Assembly (NCBI GenBank): GCA_030614485.1
Contig: JAUWTY010000014.1
Span: forward strand, 1-13,001
Direction of reading: 5' to 3'
From: Methanosarcinales archaeon
Lineage (GTDB): Archaea; Halobacteriota; Methanosarcinia; Methanosarcinales; Methanocomedenaceae
Length of the DNA stretch: 13,001 bases
The notes under the pieces are model-generated. The model saw only the letters and a list, made by a program, of their open reading frames with translations, ran no database searches and was not told the DNA's origin. This document shows positions 5,849-13,001 of the stretch, one piece after another. Within the stretch, counting starts at the first letter, position 1. Each line of letters starts with the position of its first letter. The position numbers and the translations under genes were made by a program.

Positions 5849-7398
5849 AGTCTGCCACGCACCTTACGAAACAATAGGGAATGCCCGGTCATCTGAAGCG
5901 GGACATTCAATCCCAGCAATTTAAGCATGGTGGGAGCAATGTCGGCCAATATGCCCTCCTGTATATTTATATCCTCCATTTCTGAGACAAAAATCAATGG
6001 GACCGGGTTGGTGGTATGAGCTGTATGCGGGCTTTTATCATCATAATATACCATCTGTTCACTATTGCCGTGGTCTGCCGTAACAAGTGCCGCACCGCCG
6101 CTGGACAATATTGCATCCAGCACTTTGCCCAGGCATTCATCAACTACTTCTGCTGCACGCATTGTAGCATCCAGCATACCGGTATGTCCCACCATATCCA
6201 GATTGGCAAAGTTAGCAATAATGACATCGTAGTTTTCGTATTTTATCCTGTCCAGTAGCGCATCGGTCACCTCATAAGCACTCATCTCAGGTTGTAAGTC
6301 ATAGGTGGGAACTTGGGGTGAAGGAATAAGCACCCGGTCTTCACCGTTATAGGGTTCTTCTACACCTCCATTAAAGAAAAAAGTCACATGCGCATATTTT
6401 TCAGTTTCAGCAATATGAAGCTGTCTTTTATTGCAATTGCTCAGGTATTCGGCCAGTGTATTATCAATATGCTCGTGTGGGAATGCAATAGGTAGGTCAA
6501 TGGTCTCGTCATACCGGGTCATGCAAACAAAATGTATGTCTGGAGCCTGTTTTCGGTCAAATCCTGAAAAGTCATTGAGTGTCAGGGCGCCGGTCAGTTC
6601 TCGTGCCCTGTCAGGTCTGAAATTGAAGAATATTACGGCATCGCCATCTTTTATAACAGCAGTCGCCTCTTCATGTGATAAAACCACAGTGGGTTTAACG
6701 AACTCATCGTTCTCCCCCCTCTCATAAGCAGACATTACAGCTTTCTCTGCACTGGGGGCTGTCTCTCCTTCACCTATTGTCAATGCATCATACGCCAGGC
6801 AGACCCTTTCCCATCTTTTATCCCGGTCCATACTGTAATACCGGCCGCTGACTGTGGCTATCTTTCCAACACCAAGTTCTTGCATCCGTTTTTCGGTTTG
6901 GGTGATATACTGCAGTGCGGACCGGGGCGGCACATCCCTGCCATCCAGGAAAGCATGGACAAAAACTCTGTCCAGCCCTGCTTTCTTTGCCATCTCCAGG
7001 AGTGAGAATAAGTGGTCTATATGGCTATGTACACCTCCATCAGACAGCAGGCCCATCAGGTGAAGTGAAGAATCGTTCTCCAGAACATGCGTCAGGGCAC
7101 CGGATAATATCTCATTTGAAAAAAAATCACCATCCCTAATAGACTTGTTTATCCGTGTGATGTCCTGGTAGACCACCCGGCCTGAACCCAGGTTCAGATG
7201 TCCGACTTCACTGTTCCCCATAAGGCCATCGGGCAAACCTACTGATTCACCCGAAGCTTCCAGAGAAGTATTGGGATAATTGCTCAACAGCCTGTCAATG
7301 ACAGGTGTATTTGCCATGAGCACGGCATTTCCATCAACTTGTTGACTGATTCCCCAACCATCAAGAATGAGCAGAACAAGCGGTTTTGGGATTGCCAT
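5845..7398 (-). CDS. gpmI: 2,3-bisphosphoglycerate-independent phosphoglycerate mutase
   Basis: GpmI interconverts 3-phosphoglycerate and 2-phosphoglycerate in glycolysis and gluconeogenesis through a phosphoserine intermediate, with two metal ions. The 517 residues match the full bacterial-type iPGM: LILDGWG (D13), the catalytic serine in GNSEVGH (S63), SDGGVHSH (H124), GRD (153-155), SGRYY (R186), NFRPDRAR (259-266), EKYAHVTFFFNGG (from 333), the metal ligands NLDMVGHTG (D401, H405) and TADHGN (D442, H443), and HTAHTTNPVP (458-467). This differs from the shorter archaeal ApgM type. The ATG at 7398 is preceded by AAGG about nine bases upstream. It lies 20 nt after the membrane-protein gene and overlaps the downstream trmI by 4 nt, so all three probably share one transcript. 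Confidence 0.97.
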   Translation of the reverse strand: MAIPKPLVLLILDGWGISQQVDGNAVLMANTPVIDRLLSNYPNTSLEASGESVGLPDGLMGNSEVGHLNLGSGRVVYQDITRINKSIRDGDFFSNEILSGALTHVLENDSSLHLMGLLSDGGVHSHIDHLFSLLEMAKKAGLDRVFVHAFLDGRDVPPRSALQYITQTEKRMQELGVGKIATVSGRYYSMDRDKRWERVCLAYDALTIGEGETAPSAEKAVMSAYERGENDEFVKPTVVLSHEEATAVIKDGDAVIFFNFRPDRARELTGALTLNDFSGFDRKQAPDIHFVCMTRYDETIDLPIAFPHEHIDNTLAEYLSNCNKRQLHIAETEKYAHVTFFFNGGVEEPYNGEDRVLIPSPQVPTYDLQPEMSAYEVTDALLDRIKYENYDVIIANFANLDMVGHTGMLDATMRAAEVVDECLGKVLDAILSSGGAALVTADHGNSEQMVYYDDKSPHTAHTTNPVPLIFVSEMEDINIQEGILADIAPTMLKLLGLNVPLQMTGHSLLFRKVRGRL

Positions 7399-7418
7399 TA
7401 TATTATAACCTTCAATCG

Positions 7419-7892
7419 CTATTTTTTCTTTCCGATAAGTTCATTCAATGTAACAATACTTCCAATTGCAAACACAATTGCAGAAGCAATATTGAACATT
7501 AACGAAGTATTATAATCTTGCCATATTTCACCTGTACGATTGGTTCCAAGGGGAATCACCAAAGGCTCAAGCAGAGTCATATCCATTTTTGTATAAATAT
7601 AAACGGCAATACCCACGATAATAAGAAACACCCCAAACACCAGGTCAGGCGTATAGAGGGTCTGTCGGTATTCCAGTTTCTTTAGTGGTATCTGAAACTC
7701 GCCCAGTATTTCATCCTCAACTATCCGGCCTTCCACCCTGGCCAGAACATCCTGGTATTTTTTGTTAAGACTATCCCTGGTGTATTCAGTGATCTCTTGA
7801 TTGTTGTGCTTCTCTTCAATTCTGACAAGAGCTCCTTCAATTTTGGTCTTGATGCGGTTTAACTGAAAAATCATCTGTTCTTTTTGGACCAT
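7419..7892 (-). CDS. membrane protein with N-terminal coiled coil, function unknown
   Basis: I do not recognise a family. Residues 1 to about 75 are highly charged and helical, likely a cytoplasmic coiled coil. Two hydrophobic segments follow, about 82-101 (TPDLVFGVFLIIVGIAVYIY) and 131-149, separated by a roughly 30-residue loop with an NRT sequon (118-120) that would lie outside the cell in the likely topology. The tail ends KKK. The ATG at 7892 has a strong GGGGG ribosome-binding site six bases upstream and a TATA box at 7936-7946. It is the first gene of the operon with gpmI and trmI, but the sequence gives no functional link to them. Confidence 0.75.
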   Translation of the reverse strand: MVQKEQMIFQLNRIKTKIEGALVRIEEKHNNQEITEYTRDSLNKKYQDVLARVEGRIVEDEILGEFQIPLKKLEYRQTLYTPDLVFGVFLIIVGIAVYIYTKMDMTLLEPLVIPLGTNRTGEIWQDYNTSLMFNIASAIVFAIGSIVTLNELIGKKK

Positions 7893-7935
7893 CCTTTACC
7901 CCCTCTAAATTATTACACCTTTCTATCTGTTGATG

Positions 7936-7946
7936 ATAATATATAG
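7936..7946 (-). promoter_or_regulatory. TATA box of the minus-strand operon
   Basis: Read on the minus strand this is CTATATATTAT, a good archaeal TATA element. It predicts a transcription start near 7914 and a leader of about 22 nt that contains the GGGGG ribosome-binding site of the gene starting at 7892. Confidence 0.5.
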
Positions 7947-7981
7947 CATTATATCACAAATTACCAAAAAAAAGAATTTTA

Positions 7982-8003
7982 GTACATGAAATATTTCATG
8001 CAC
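7982..8003. promoter_or_regulatory. palindrome in the divergent promoter region (possible operator)
   Basis: CATGAAATATTTCATG at 7985-8000 is a perfect 16-bp palindrome, and the symmetry reaches 22 bp (7982-8003) with one mismatched pair. It sits in the 239-nt space between two divergent operons, about 40 bp behind the minus-strand TATA box and about 90 bp behind the plus-strand one. That position and symmetry suit a dimeric regulator, but no regulator is encoded nearby. Confidence 0.4.
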
Positions 8004-8093
8004 TCAGCCAATTCAAATCTAATATTGTTACTTTTAATTGTATTCGTTTTATGCCTGAACAGAAGTACATTATAGTAAGAAATTATCCAATGA

Positions 8094-8100
8094 TTTATAT
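8094..8100 (+). promoter_or_regulatory. TATA box of the glmU-like/glmS/glmM operon
   Basis: TTTATAT, within GATTTATATTG, lies about 35 bp before the ATG at 8132. It predicts a transcription start around 8123, so the first gene would have a leader of only about ten bases and no usable Shine-Dalgarno sequence. Confidence 0.5.
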
Positions 8101-8131
8101 TGTTCAAATCTATAATAGGGTATGAATTAGT

Positions 8132-9340
8132 ATGAAAGCAGTAATTCTTGCAGCAGGAGAAGGGCAAAGATGTAAGCCACTAACGCTTACTCGTTCCAAG
8201 GTAATGCTTTTTGCTGCAAATAAACCGATATTGGAACATGTAATCAATGCACTCGCCCACTGTGGAATTATCGATATTATAATAGTTGTGGGATACAAAA
8301 AAGAGCGTATCATGGATTATTTCCAGGATGGAGTGGGACTGGGAGTAAATATTACTTATGTTGAACAAAAAGGTCAACTTGGTACCGCTCATGCTATCAA
8401 AAAGGTAGCCCCGCATATAGACGATGAGTTCATTGTGCTAAATGGCGATAATATTGTAGAATCAGGTACTATTTCCGATATCCTTGAAGGTCATTCAGGT
8501 GATGCAACTGTGTTGACCGTAACACGAGATAAAACCACAGGTTATGGCGTGGTTGTATCAGATAAAAATCGGGTTTTGAAGATTGTTGAAAAGCCCATTG
8601 AAGATTTGAGCCATAATGTGAACACTGGCATATACATCTTCAAACCTGATATATTCGAATACATTGAGGCAACATCTGTGTCTAAATACGGGGAATATGC
8701 TATAACCGATACCATACAGGCTATGATAGATGCAGGTAAGACCATCAGTGTTGTTCATTCAAAATCCACCTGGATCGATGCGGTGCATTCATGGGACCTG
8801 CTACGTTCTAATGCCTCTTTACTTGAGCGTTGTGAAAAATCTGTGATGGATGGCACCATTGAAGAAGGTGCAGTGGTAAAGGGCAATGTCATTATAGGTG
8901 CAAATACTATCATACGTTCAGGTTCATATATTATAGGGCCGGTAGTGATTGGAAAGAACTGTGATATAGGGCCAAATGCAGTAATACTTCCTTCCACCAC
9001 AATTGGTAATAATTCAACTGTGGAATCATCTGTCCAGATCAAGAATAGTATTATTATGTACGATGCCAGAATTGGTGCTTTTTCATATATATCCAACTCT
9101 ATCATCGGTTCACACAATAGTATTGGTTCCCATTTCATCACACAAACAGGTGAGAATCTGTTGCTTGAAATAAATGGTGTTCTTCATAATGCAGAGAAAC
9201 TGGGAACAGTGATTGGCGATGGGAACGTTATCCAGCATAGAGTACTTACCGAACCTGGGAAGATGGTTGCCACTGGATGCAATGTCGCATCAGGAGTAAT
9301 TATCTCAAAGAACCTGCCCAGAGACTCCATAATGTTATAA
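8132..9340 (+). CDS. GlmU-like sugar-1-phosphate nucleotidylyltransferase with left-handed beta-helix domain
   Basis: The 402-residue protein has the two-domain layout of archaeal GlmU-like enzymes (such as Sulfolobus ST0452), which convert glucosamine-1-P to UDP-GlcNAc. The N-terminal nucleotidyltransferase domain shows LAAGEGQRCKPLTLTRSK (6-23), GQLGTAHA (81-88), the metal-binding Asp in LNGDN (D106), VEKP (152-155) and NTGIYIF (164-170). From about 243 the hexapeptide repeats of a left-handed beta helix follow (I/V-G-x-N spacing), running to the C-terminus. Two oddities: the usual Pro before Lys23 is Ser, and the position matching the catalytic His of GlmU acetyltransferases (E. coli H363) appears to be A316 within IGAFSYIS, with the following GDS-like and GAGT stretches also altered. 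Nucleotidyl transfer is well supported. Acetyl transfer is doubtful. The cluster with glmS and glmM argues for UDP-GlcNAc or a related amino sugar. Confidence 0.85.
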   Translation: MKAVILAAGEGQRCKPLTLTRSKVMLFAANKPILEHVINALAHCGIIDIIIVVGYKKERIMDYFQDGVGLGVNITYVEQKGQLGTAHAIKKVAPHIDDEFIVLNGDNIVESGTISDILEGHSGDATVLTVTRDKTTGYGVVVSDKNRVLKIVEKPIEDLSHNVNTGIYIFKPDIFEYIEATSVSKYGEYAITDTIQAMIDAGKTISVVHSKSTWIDAVHSWDLLRSNASLLERCEKSVMDGTIEEGAVVKGNVIIGANTIIRSGSYIIGPVVIGKNCDIGPNAVILPSTTIGNNSTVESSVQIKNSIIMYDARIGAFSYISNSIIGSHNSIGSHFITQTGENLLLEINGVLHNAEKLGTVIGDGNVIQHRVLTEPGKMVATGCNVASGVIISKNLPRDSIML

Positions 9341-9371
9341 ATTGAATAGAAGGGGGATGAACTGAAAAATA

Positions 9372-11201
9372 ATGTGCGGCATAGTGGGTTATATCGGGGA
9401 ACGGGATGCTGTCAGTGTCCTTATAGAATCCCTCAAAAAACTTGAGTATAGGGGATATGATTCGGCAGGTTTGGCATTACTTGATGGTAAGGGCAAATCC
9501 TGTGTATTCAAGACCGAAGGGGAAATATCCCGGCTTGAATCAATATTACCAGAATTACCTGCCCGTATAGGTATTGGCCATACCAGATGGGCCACCCACG
9601 GAAAACCCAATACAATTAATGCACACCCTCATGTGTCGGGCAGCATCAGTGTGGTGCACAACGGTATTATTGAAAATTACCTTGAATTAAAAGAATCACT
9701 TGAATCAGAAGGTTTTGTGTTTGTTTCAGATACTGATACTGAAGTGTTAGCCCACCTGATTAACAAATATTATTTAAAAAACCCTGGCGACCTTGCAATT
9801 GCAATAAGGTCCGCACTCGGAGAAGTTCGCGGTTCCTATGCCTTGTCTGTACTATCTGAAGAACACCCCCATGAACTGATAGCTGCCAGGAAGGACAGCC
9901 CCCTTATTTTAGGTCTGGGTGAGCATGAGAATTTTATTGCATCAGATATACCTGCTATCTTAAAATATACCAACCGGGTCATTTACATGGAAAACCTGGA
10001 GATGGTCAGGGTCAAACGAGACTCTGTACAGGTGTTTGACCTTGATGGAAATCCCAGGTTCAAAGAAGAACATATCATCCCGTGGAATCTGGAAGCGGCT
10101 GAGAAAGCTGGTTATCCTCATTTCATGCTTAAGGAGATACATGAACAGACTAATTCCATTCACGAGACGCTGGCAGGCAGGCTGCAAGAACTTGAAGGGG
10201 ATGTCATTTTTGATGAACTGGATCTGGATAAAGAACAAATTCAAAATATTCATAGAATCGAGATAATAGCCTGCGGAACGTCATTCAATGCTGGTTTACT
10301 GGGCAAGTACTTATTCGAAGGTCTGACAGGTATTCATACGGATGTGGATAATGGTTCAGAGTTCAGGTATTCCAATCCCGTTTTGACACCTTCCACCCTG
10401 GTTATAGCCATAACACAATCAGGTGAAACTGCAGATACCCTGGCAGCAGTACGTGAAGCTACTTCATACGGCTGTACTACCCTGGCTATTACCAATGTGG
10501 TTGGTAGTACAATATCAAGAGAAGCATCAAATATAATTTATACCAGGGCTGGGCCTGAGATTGGGGTTGCCGCCACCAAATCGTTCATTTCACAGCTTGT
10601 AGTGCTTTATCTTCTTGTTATCCATTTTGCAAGGGCACGTTCGATGATGGATGCTGACAGGGTAGGTAAGCTTTTATCTGAACTTCGCAAAATTCCAGGG
10701 CATGTAAGTCGCATTCTTGAGGACAAGGAGAATATACAAAAATGTGCATCCCGGTTCGCTGAATCAAAGGATTATTTCTTTATCGGTCGCAATATCAATT
10801 ATCCCATAGCACTTGAAGGGGCGTTGAAATTAAAAGAGATTTCCTACATACATGCCGAAGGGTATGCTGCAGGAGAATTAAAGCACGGTCCCCTTGCCCT
10901 CATATCTGAAGATGTGCCGGTGGTTGCTATTGCACCACAGGGCCACACTTATGACAAGATACTCAGCAATATCAAGGAAGTAAAATCACGGGATGCATCA
11001 GTGATTGCCATTGCCGATTCGGATGATGGAGAGATTGCAAAGTATGTGGACGTGGTTTTAACTGTACCAAAGACTGATTTTATATTAACGCCCCTGCTTA
11101 CTACCGTGGTTGTCCAGCTGTTGGCCTATTATACCGCATTGGAACGGAACTGTTCCATTGACAAACCCCGAAATCTTGCTAAGAGCGTGACTGTGGAATA
11201 A
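9372..11201 (+). CDS. glmS: glutamine-fructose-6-phosphate aminotransferase (isomerizing)
   Basis: GlmS makes glucosamine-6-P from fructose-6-P and glutamine, the entry step of hexosamine synthesis. The protein begins MCGIVGYIG, with Cys2 as the N-terminal nucleophile after Met removal. The glutaminase domain (about 1-220) includes LEYRGYDSAGLA (24-35), GHTRWATHG (69-77) and VVHNGIIENY (94-103). Two SIS sugar-isomerase domains follow, with ACGTSFNAG (300-308), TQSGETADT (348-356), LEGALKLKEISYIHAEGY (481-498), LKHGPLAL (503-510) and the conserved C-terminal DKPRNLAKSVTVE. The 609-residue length is standard. The gene starts 31 nt after the GlmU-like gene and ends 9 nt before glmM. The nearest strong ribosome-binding site (AGGGGG, 9351-9356) is about 15 nt from the ATG, which is long, and a three-codon ATG-AAC-TGA frame lies between. 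No glmS ribozyme is seen or expected. Confidence 0.97.
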   Translation: MCGIVGYIGERDAVSVLIESLKKLEYRGYDSAGLALLDGKGKSCVFKTEGEISRLESILPELPARIGIGHTRWATHGKPNTINAHPHVSGSISVVHNGIIENYLELKESLESEGFVFVSDTDTEVLAHLINKYYLKNPGDLAIAIRSALGEVRGSYALSVLSEEHPHELIAARKDSPLILGLGEHENFIASDIPAILKYTNRVIYMENLEMVRVKRDSVQVFDLDGNPRFKEEHIIPWNLEAAEKAGYPHFMLKEIHEQTNSIHETLAGRLQELEGDVIFDELDLDKEQIQNIHRIEIIACGTSFNAGLLGKYLFEGLTGIHTDVDNGSEFRYSNPVLTPSTLVIAITQSGETADTLAAVREATSYGCTTLAITNVVGSTISREASNIIYTRAGPEIGVAATKSFISQLVVLYLLVIHFARARSMMDADRVGKLLSELRKIPGHVSRILEDKENIQKCASRFAESKDYFFIGRNINYPIALEGALKLKEISYIHAEGYAAGELKHGPLALISEDVPVVAIAPQGHTYDKILSNIKEVKSRDASVIAIADSDDGEIAKYVDVVLTVPKTDFILTPLLTTVVVQLLAYYTALERNCSIDKPRNLAKSVTVE

Positions 11202-11210
11202 GGTGATTGA

Positions 11211-12524
11211 ATGAAATTGTTCGGCTCATCAGGTATCAGGGGGTTGACAAATGTTGATGTTACCCCACAACTGGCATTGAATGTTGGTAAAGCCTCAGGG
11301 AAGGGAAGGTCAAGAGCAGTTATTGCCCGTGACCCCAGGGTGGCAGGAATGATGATAGAAGAGGCTGTATCGGCTGGCCTTATGTCAGCCGGTGTTGATG
11401 TGACCCGACTGGGTGTGGTACCAACACCCACCCTGGCATATGCAGCACGTAATTTTGATGTGGGTGTGATGATTACGGCTTCCCACAATCCAGCAAGGGA
11501 CATCGGCATCAAGCTATGGAATCCTGATGGGATGGCTTTTGACAGCCGTCAGCAACTGGAGATTGAGCAGGCAGTGGAGGTAGCTGGATATTCGCTGGCT
11601 GATTGGGATCGTATCGGCCTTACCAGTGATTATGAGATGGGTGTTGAGGACCATATCAGGGCGATAATCGATACGGTGGGTCCGCTTGAGAACTCACCTA
11701 AGGTAGTGATAGATTGTGGCAGCGGTGCAGGTTCAGTGATTACCCCCCTACTGCTCAGGATGATGGGGTGCCAGGTGCTTGCATTGAATTCGCAGTTAGA
11801 TGGACATTTTCCTGCCCGGGACCCTGAACCCAAGGAAGAAAACCTGGGACTGCTCATGAAAACTGTACAGGACTGGGGTGCTGACATGGGGATTGCACAT
11901 GACGGTGATGCGGATAGGATGATGGCAGTGGATGATATGGGCAGGTTCGTGGGAGGGGACCAGTTGCTGGCCATATTTGCTTCCCGTGAGGACGCTGATA
12001 GTATTGTTGTACCTGTGGACACTTCAATGGTGGTGGACGATGCCCTCCCTGGTGTAAAGGTTATAAGGAGCAGGGTGGGTGATGTTTATGTGGCAGAGGC
12101 AATGAAAAAAGAAGGTGCAAAATTTGGCGGAGAACCATCGGGAAGCTGGATATTTCCAAGGCTGTCATTTTGTCCTGATGGTATTTATGCCTCAGCCAGG
12201 CTGATTGAGATCGTAGGCAGCGAGAAACTATCGAAAATGGTGGATGAATTGCCCGTTTACCAGACCAGGAGGACTGGAACTGTCTGTTCTAATGAGCGAA
12301 AGGCAGAGGTGATGGCAGCGGTTTACGCCGAATTATCCTCAATGGGTAAGGTCAGTGACATTGACGGTATCAGGGTGGAAGTGGATGGTGGGTGGGTGCT
12401 GGTGAGGCCGTCAGGCACCGAGCCCAAGATAAGGATTACTGCTGAGGGCAGGTCGGGAGTGGACGAGCTGTTCCATTCAGTTTGTCGCATCGTGAATTCT
12501 GCAACCGGTTCGACGTGTGATTAA
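11211..12524 (+). CDS. glmM: phosphoglucosamine mutase (archaeal GlmM family)
   Basis: GlmM converts glucosamine-6-P to glucosamine-1-P through a phosphoserine enzyme. The 437-residue protein has the alpha-D-phosphohexomutase signatures in order: LFGSSGIRG (3-11), the phosphoserine loop TASHNP (89-94, S91), the magnesium loop DGDADR (231-236), the sugar-binding GEPSG (307-311) and the phosphate-binding RPSGTEP (399-405). The GEPSG motif fits phosphoglucosamine or phosphoglucomutase-type enzymes; context beside glmS favours glucosamine. The ATG follows AAGGTG, which overlaps the TAA stop of glmS, so translation is coupled. Archaeal relatives can act on both glucosamine and glucose or mannose phosphates, and the sequence does not exclude that. 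Confidence 0.93.
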   Translation: MKLFGSSGIRGLTNVDVTPQLALNVGKASGKGRSRAVIARDPRVAGMMIEEAVSAGLMSAGVDVTRLGVVPTPTLAYAARNFDVGVMITASHNPARDIGIKLWNPDGMAFDSRQQLEIEQAVEVAGYSLADWDRIGLTSDYEMGVEDHIRAIIDTVGPLENSPKVVIDCGSGAGSVITPLLLRMMGCQVLALNSQLDGHFPARDPEPKEENLGLLMKTVQDWGADMGIAHDGDADRMMAVDDMGRFVGGDQLLAIFASREDADSIVVPVDTSMVVDDALPGVKVIRSRVGDVYVAEAMKKEGAKFGGEPSGSWIFPRLSFCPDGIYASARLIEIVGSEKLSKMVDELPVYQTRRTGTVCSNERKAEVMAAVYAELSSMGKVSDIDGIRVEVDGGWVLVRPSGTEPKIRITAEGRSGVDELFHSVCRIVNSATGSTCD

Positions 12525-12533
12525 AGTAAATAT

Positions 12534-12820
12534 GGCTCATCGCTGTTTTGTGTGGGTAATTTCTCGTCTTTCATCAGATTGTCAACTTCCTATTTTCATT
12601 GATTGCCTTTACTGTAGTTCATTTATCCGTTCATTAGTACGCTACGCGCTGAGCTGAAGCGTTCCGCTCTCGGACACCGGCTAGGGTGTCCTTCGCTCCA
12701 CTACCAATGAAATAACAGGATTGACCACAGGGTTTTGTTCCATCTGATTATTGTTTACGGGATCAACAAGCATGAATTTACTGTAACGGAAGTCCTACCC
12801 ACACAAAATAGCGAAGAGGC
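12534..12820. mobile_element. MITE-like or foldback element with imperfect 25-bp terminal inverted repeats
   Basis: The segments 12534-12558 and 12796-12820 are inverted copies matching at 22 of 25 positions; the inner 13 bp (TTTTGTGTGGGTA and its complement) are exact. Inside there is further nested symmetry: TTCATTAGTA (12630-12639) against TACCAATGAA (12702-12711), and a GGACACC/GGTGTCC hairpin (12672-12691). AAATA occurs just outside both ends (12528-12532 and 12821-12825), a possible target duplication although one extra T lies on the left. No open reading frame of note exists inside. A non-autonomous insertion element fits best. A large bidirectional terminator-like structure between convergent genes is the alternative. 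I cannot name the IS family. Confidence 0.5.
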
Positions 12821-12829
12821 AAATAACCC

Positions 12830-13001
12830 TCACAAAACCCCGCTAAAATAATGTCCTGTAGAATATTTACCCCCACAATGCCCCATGGTTCCATTATCTA
12901 TGGCTTTGCGGTAACTTTGCGTCAACTTTCCGGTAGTTTTTTTATCATAAGTCTTTGCCTCGATTCTCAGGCAACTGACACCTGCATCAATGAGATCAGG
13001 G
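12830..13001 (-). CDS. peptidase U32 family protein, C-terminal fragment (cut by window edge)
   Basis: The last 56 codons of a minus-strand gene are visible, ending at TGA (12832-12830); the rest lies beyond the window. The peptide opens PDLIDAGVSCLRIEAKTYDK, continues with LTQSYRKAIDNG, and ends TGHYFSGVL. This matches the C-terminal part of U32 family proteins, in which a PxLIxxGxxxLRIE strand, a helix ending YRxAID, and a terminal TGHYFxGV are typical. U32 proteins in archaea and bacteria include putative proteases and enzymes of tRNA or quinone hydroxylation; which subgroup this is cannot be told from the fragment. It is convergent with glmM. Confidence 0.75.
   Translation of the reverse strand, partial: PDLIDAGVSCLRIEAKTYDKKTTGKLTQSYRKAIDNGTMGHCGGKYSTGHYFSGVL

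Overview
The window looks like part of a methanogen-type (Methanosarcina-like, possibly ANME-related) euryarchaeal chromosome. The evidence is an archaeal clamp-loader large subunit (RfcL) with a C-terminal PCNA-binding tail, an archaeal Kae1, an archaeal-type TrmI tRNA methyltransferase, a GlmU-like sugar nucleotidylyltransferase of the archaeal two-domain kind, and AT-rich TATA boxes about 25-30 nt ahead of short leaders. The genus cannot be fixed from sequence reading alone. Apart from two intergenic stretches, the window is dense housekeeping DNA.

Layout. (1) 1-940: a minus-strand PD-(D/E)XK nuclease-like protein and a divergent small two-helix membrane protein. (2) 1017-4667, plus strand: a Roadblock/LC7 protein and Kae1, each with its own TATA box, then rfcL and tmk, 11 nt apart and probably co-transcribed. 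(3) 4668-5104: a 437-nt non-coding gap between convergent genes, packed with perfect small hairpins. (4) 7892 down to 5105, minus strand: an apparent operon of a coiled-coil/two-helix membrane protein, gpmI, and a TrmI-type methyltransferase that overlaps gpmI through a TTGA junction. (5) 7893-8131: a divergent promoter region with a 16-bp perfect palindrome. (6) 8132-12524, plus strand: a three-gene cluster glmU-like, glmS, glmM for hexosamine and UDP-sugar synthesis. (7) 12525-12829: a roughly 287-bp foldback or MITE-like element with imperfect 25-bp terminal inverted repeats, almost filling the gap between convergent stop codons. (8) 12830-13001: the C-terminal end of a minus-strand peptidase U32 family gene cut by the window edge.

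How the genes fit together. GlmS makes glucosamine-6-P from fructose-6-P and glutamine, GlmM isomerises it to glucosamine-1-P, and the GlmU-like protein would form the nucleotide sugar. The GlmU-like protein appears to lack the histidine that acts as general base in GlmU-type acetyltransferases, so its acetylation step is open to question. GpmI acts in gluconeogenesis or glycolysis upstream of fructose-6-P. Kae1 (t6A) and TrmI (m1A) modify tRNA; RfcL and Tmk serve DNA replication.

I see no clear new defence or mobile system. The most interesting points are the hairpin array, the foldback element, the altered acetyltransferase site, the Kae1 without a fused Bud32 kinase, and the palindrome between the divergent operons.
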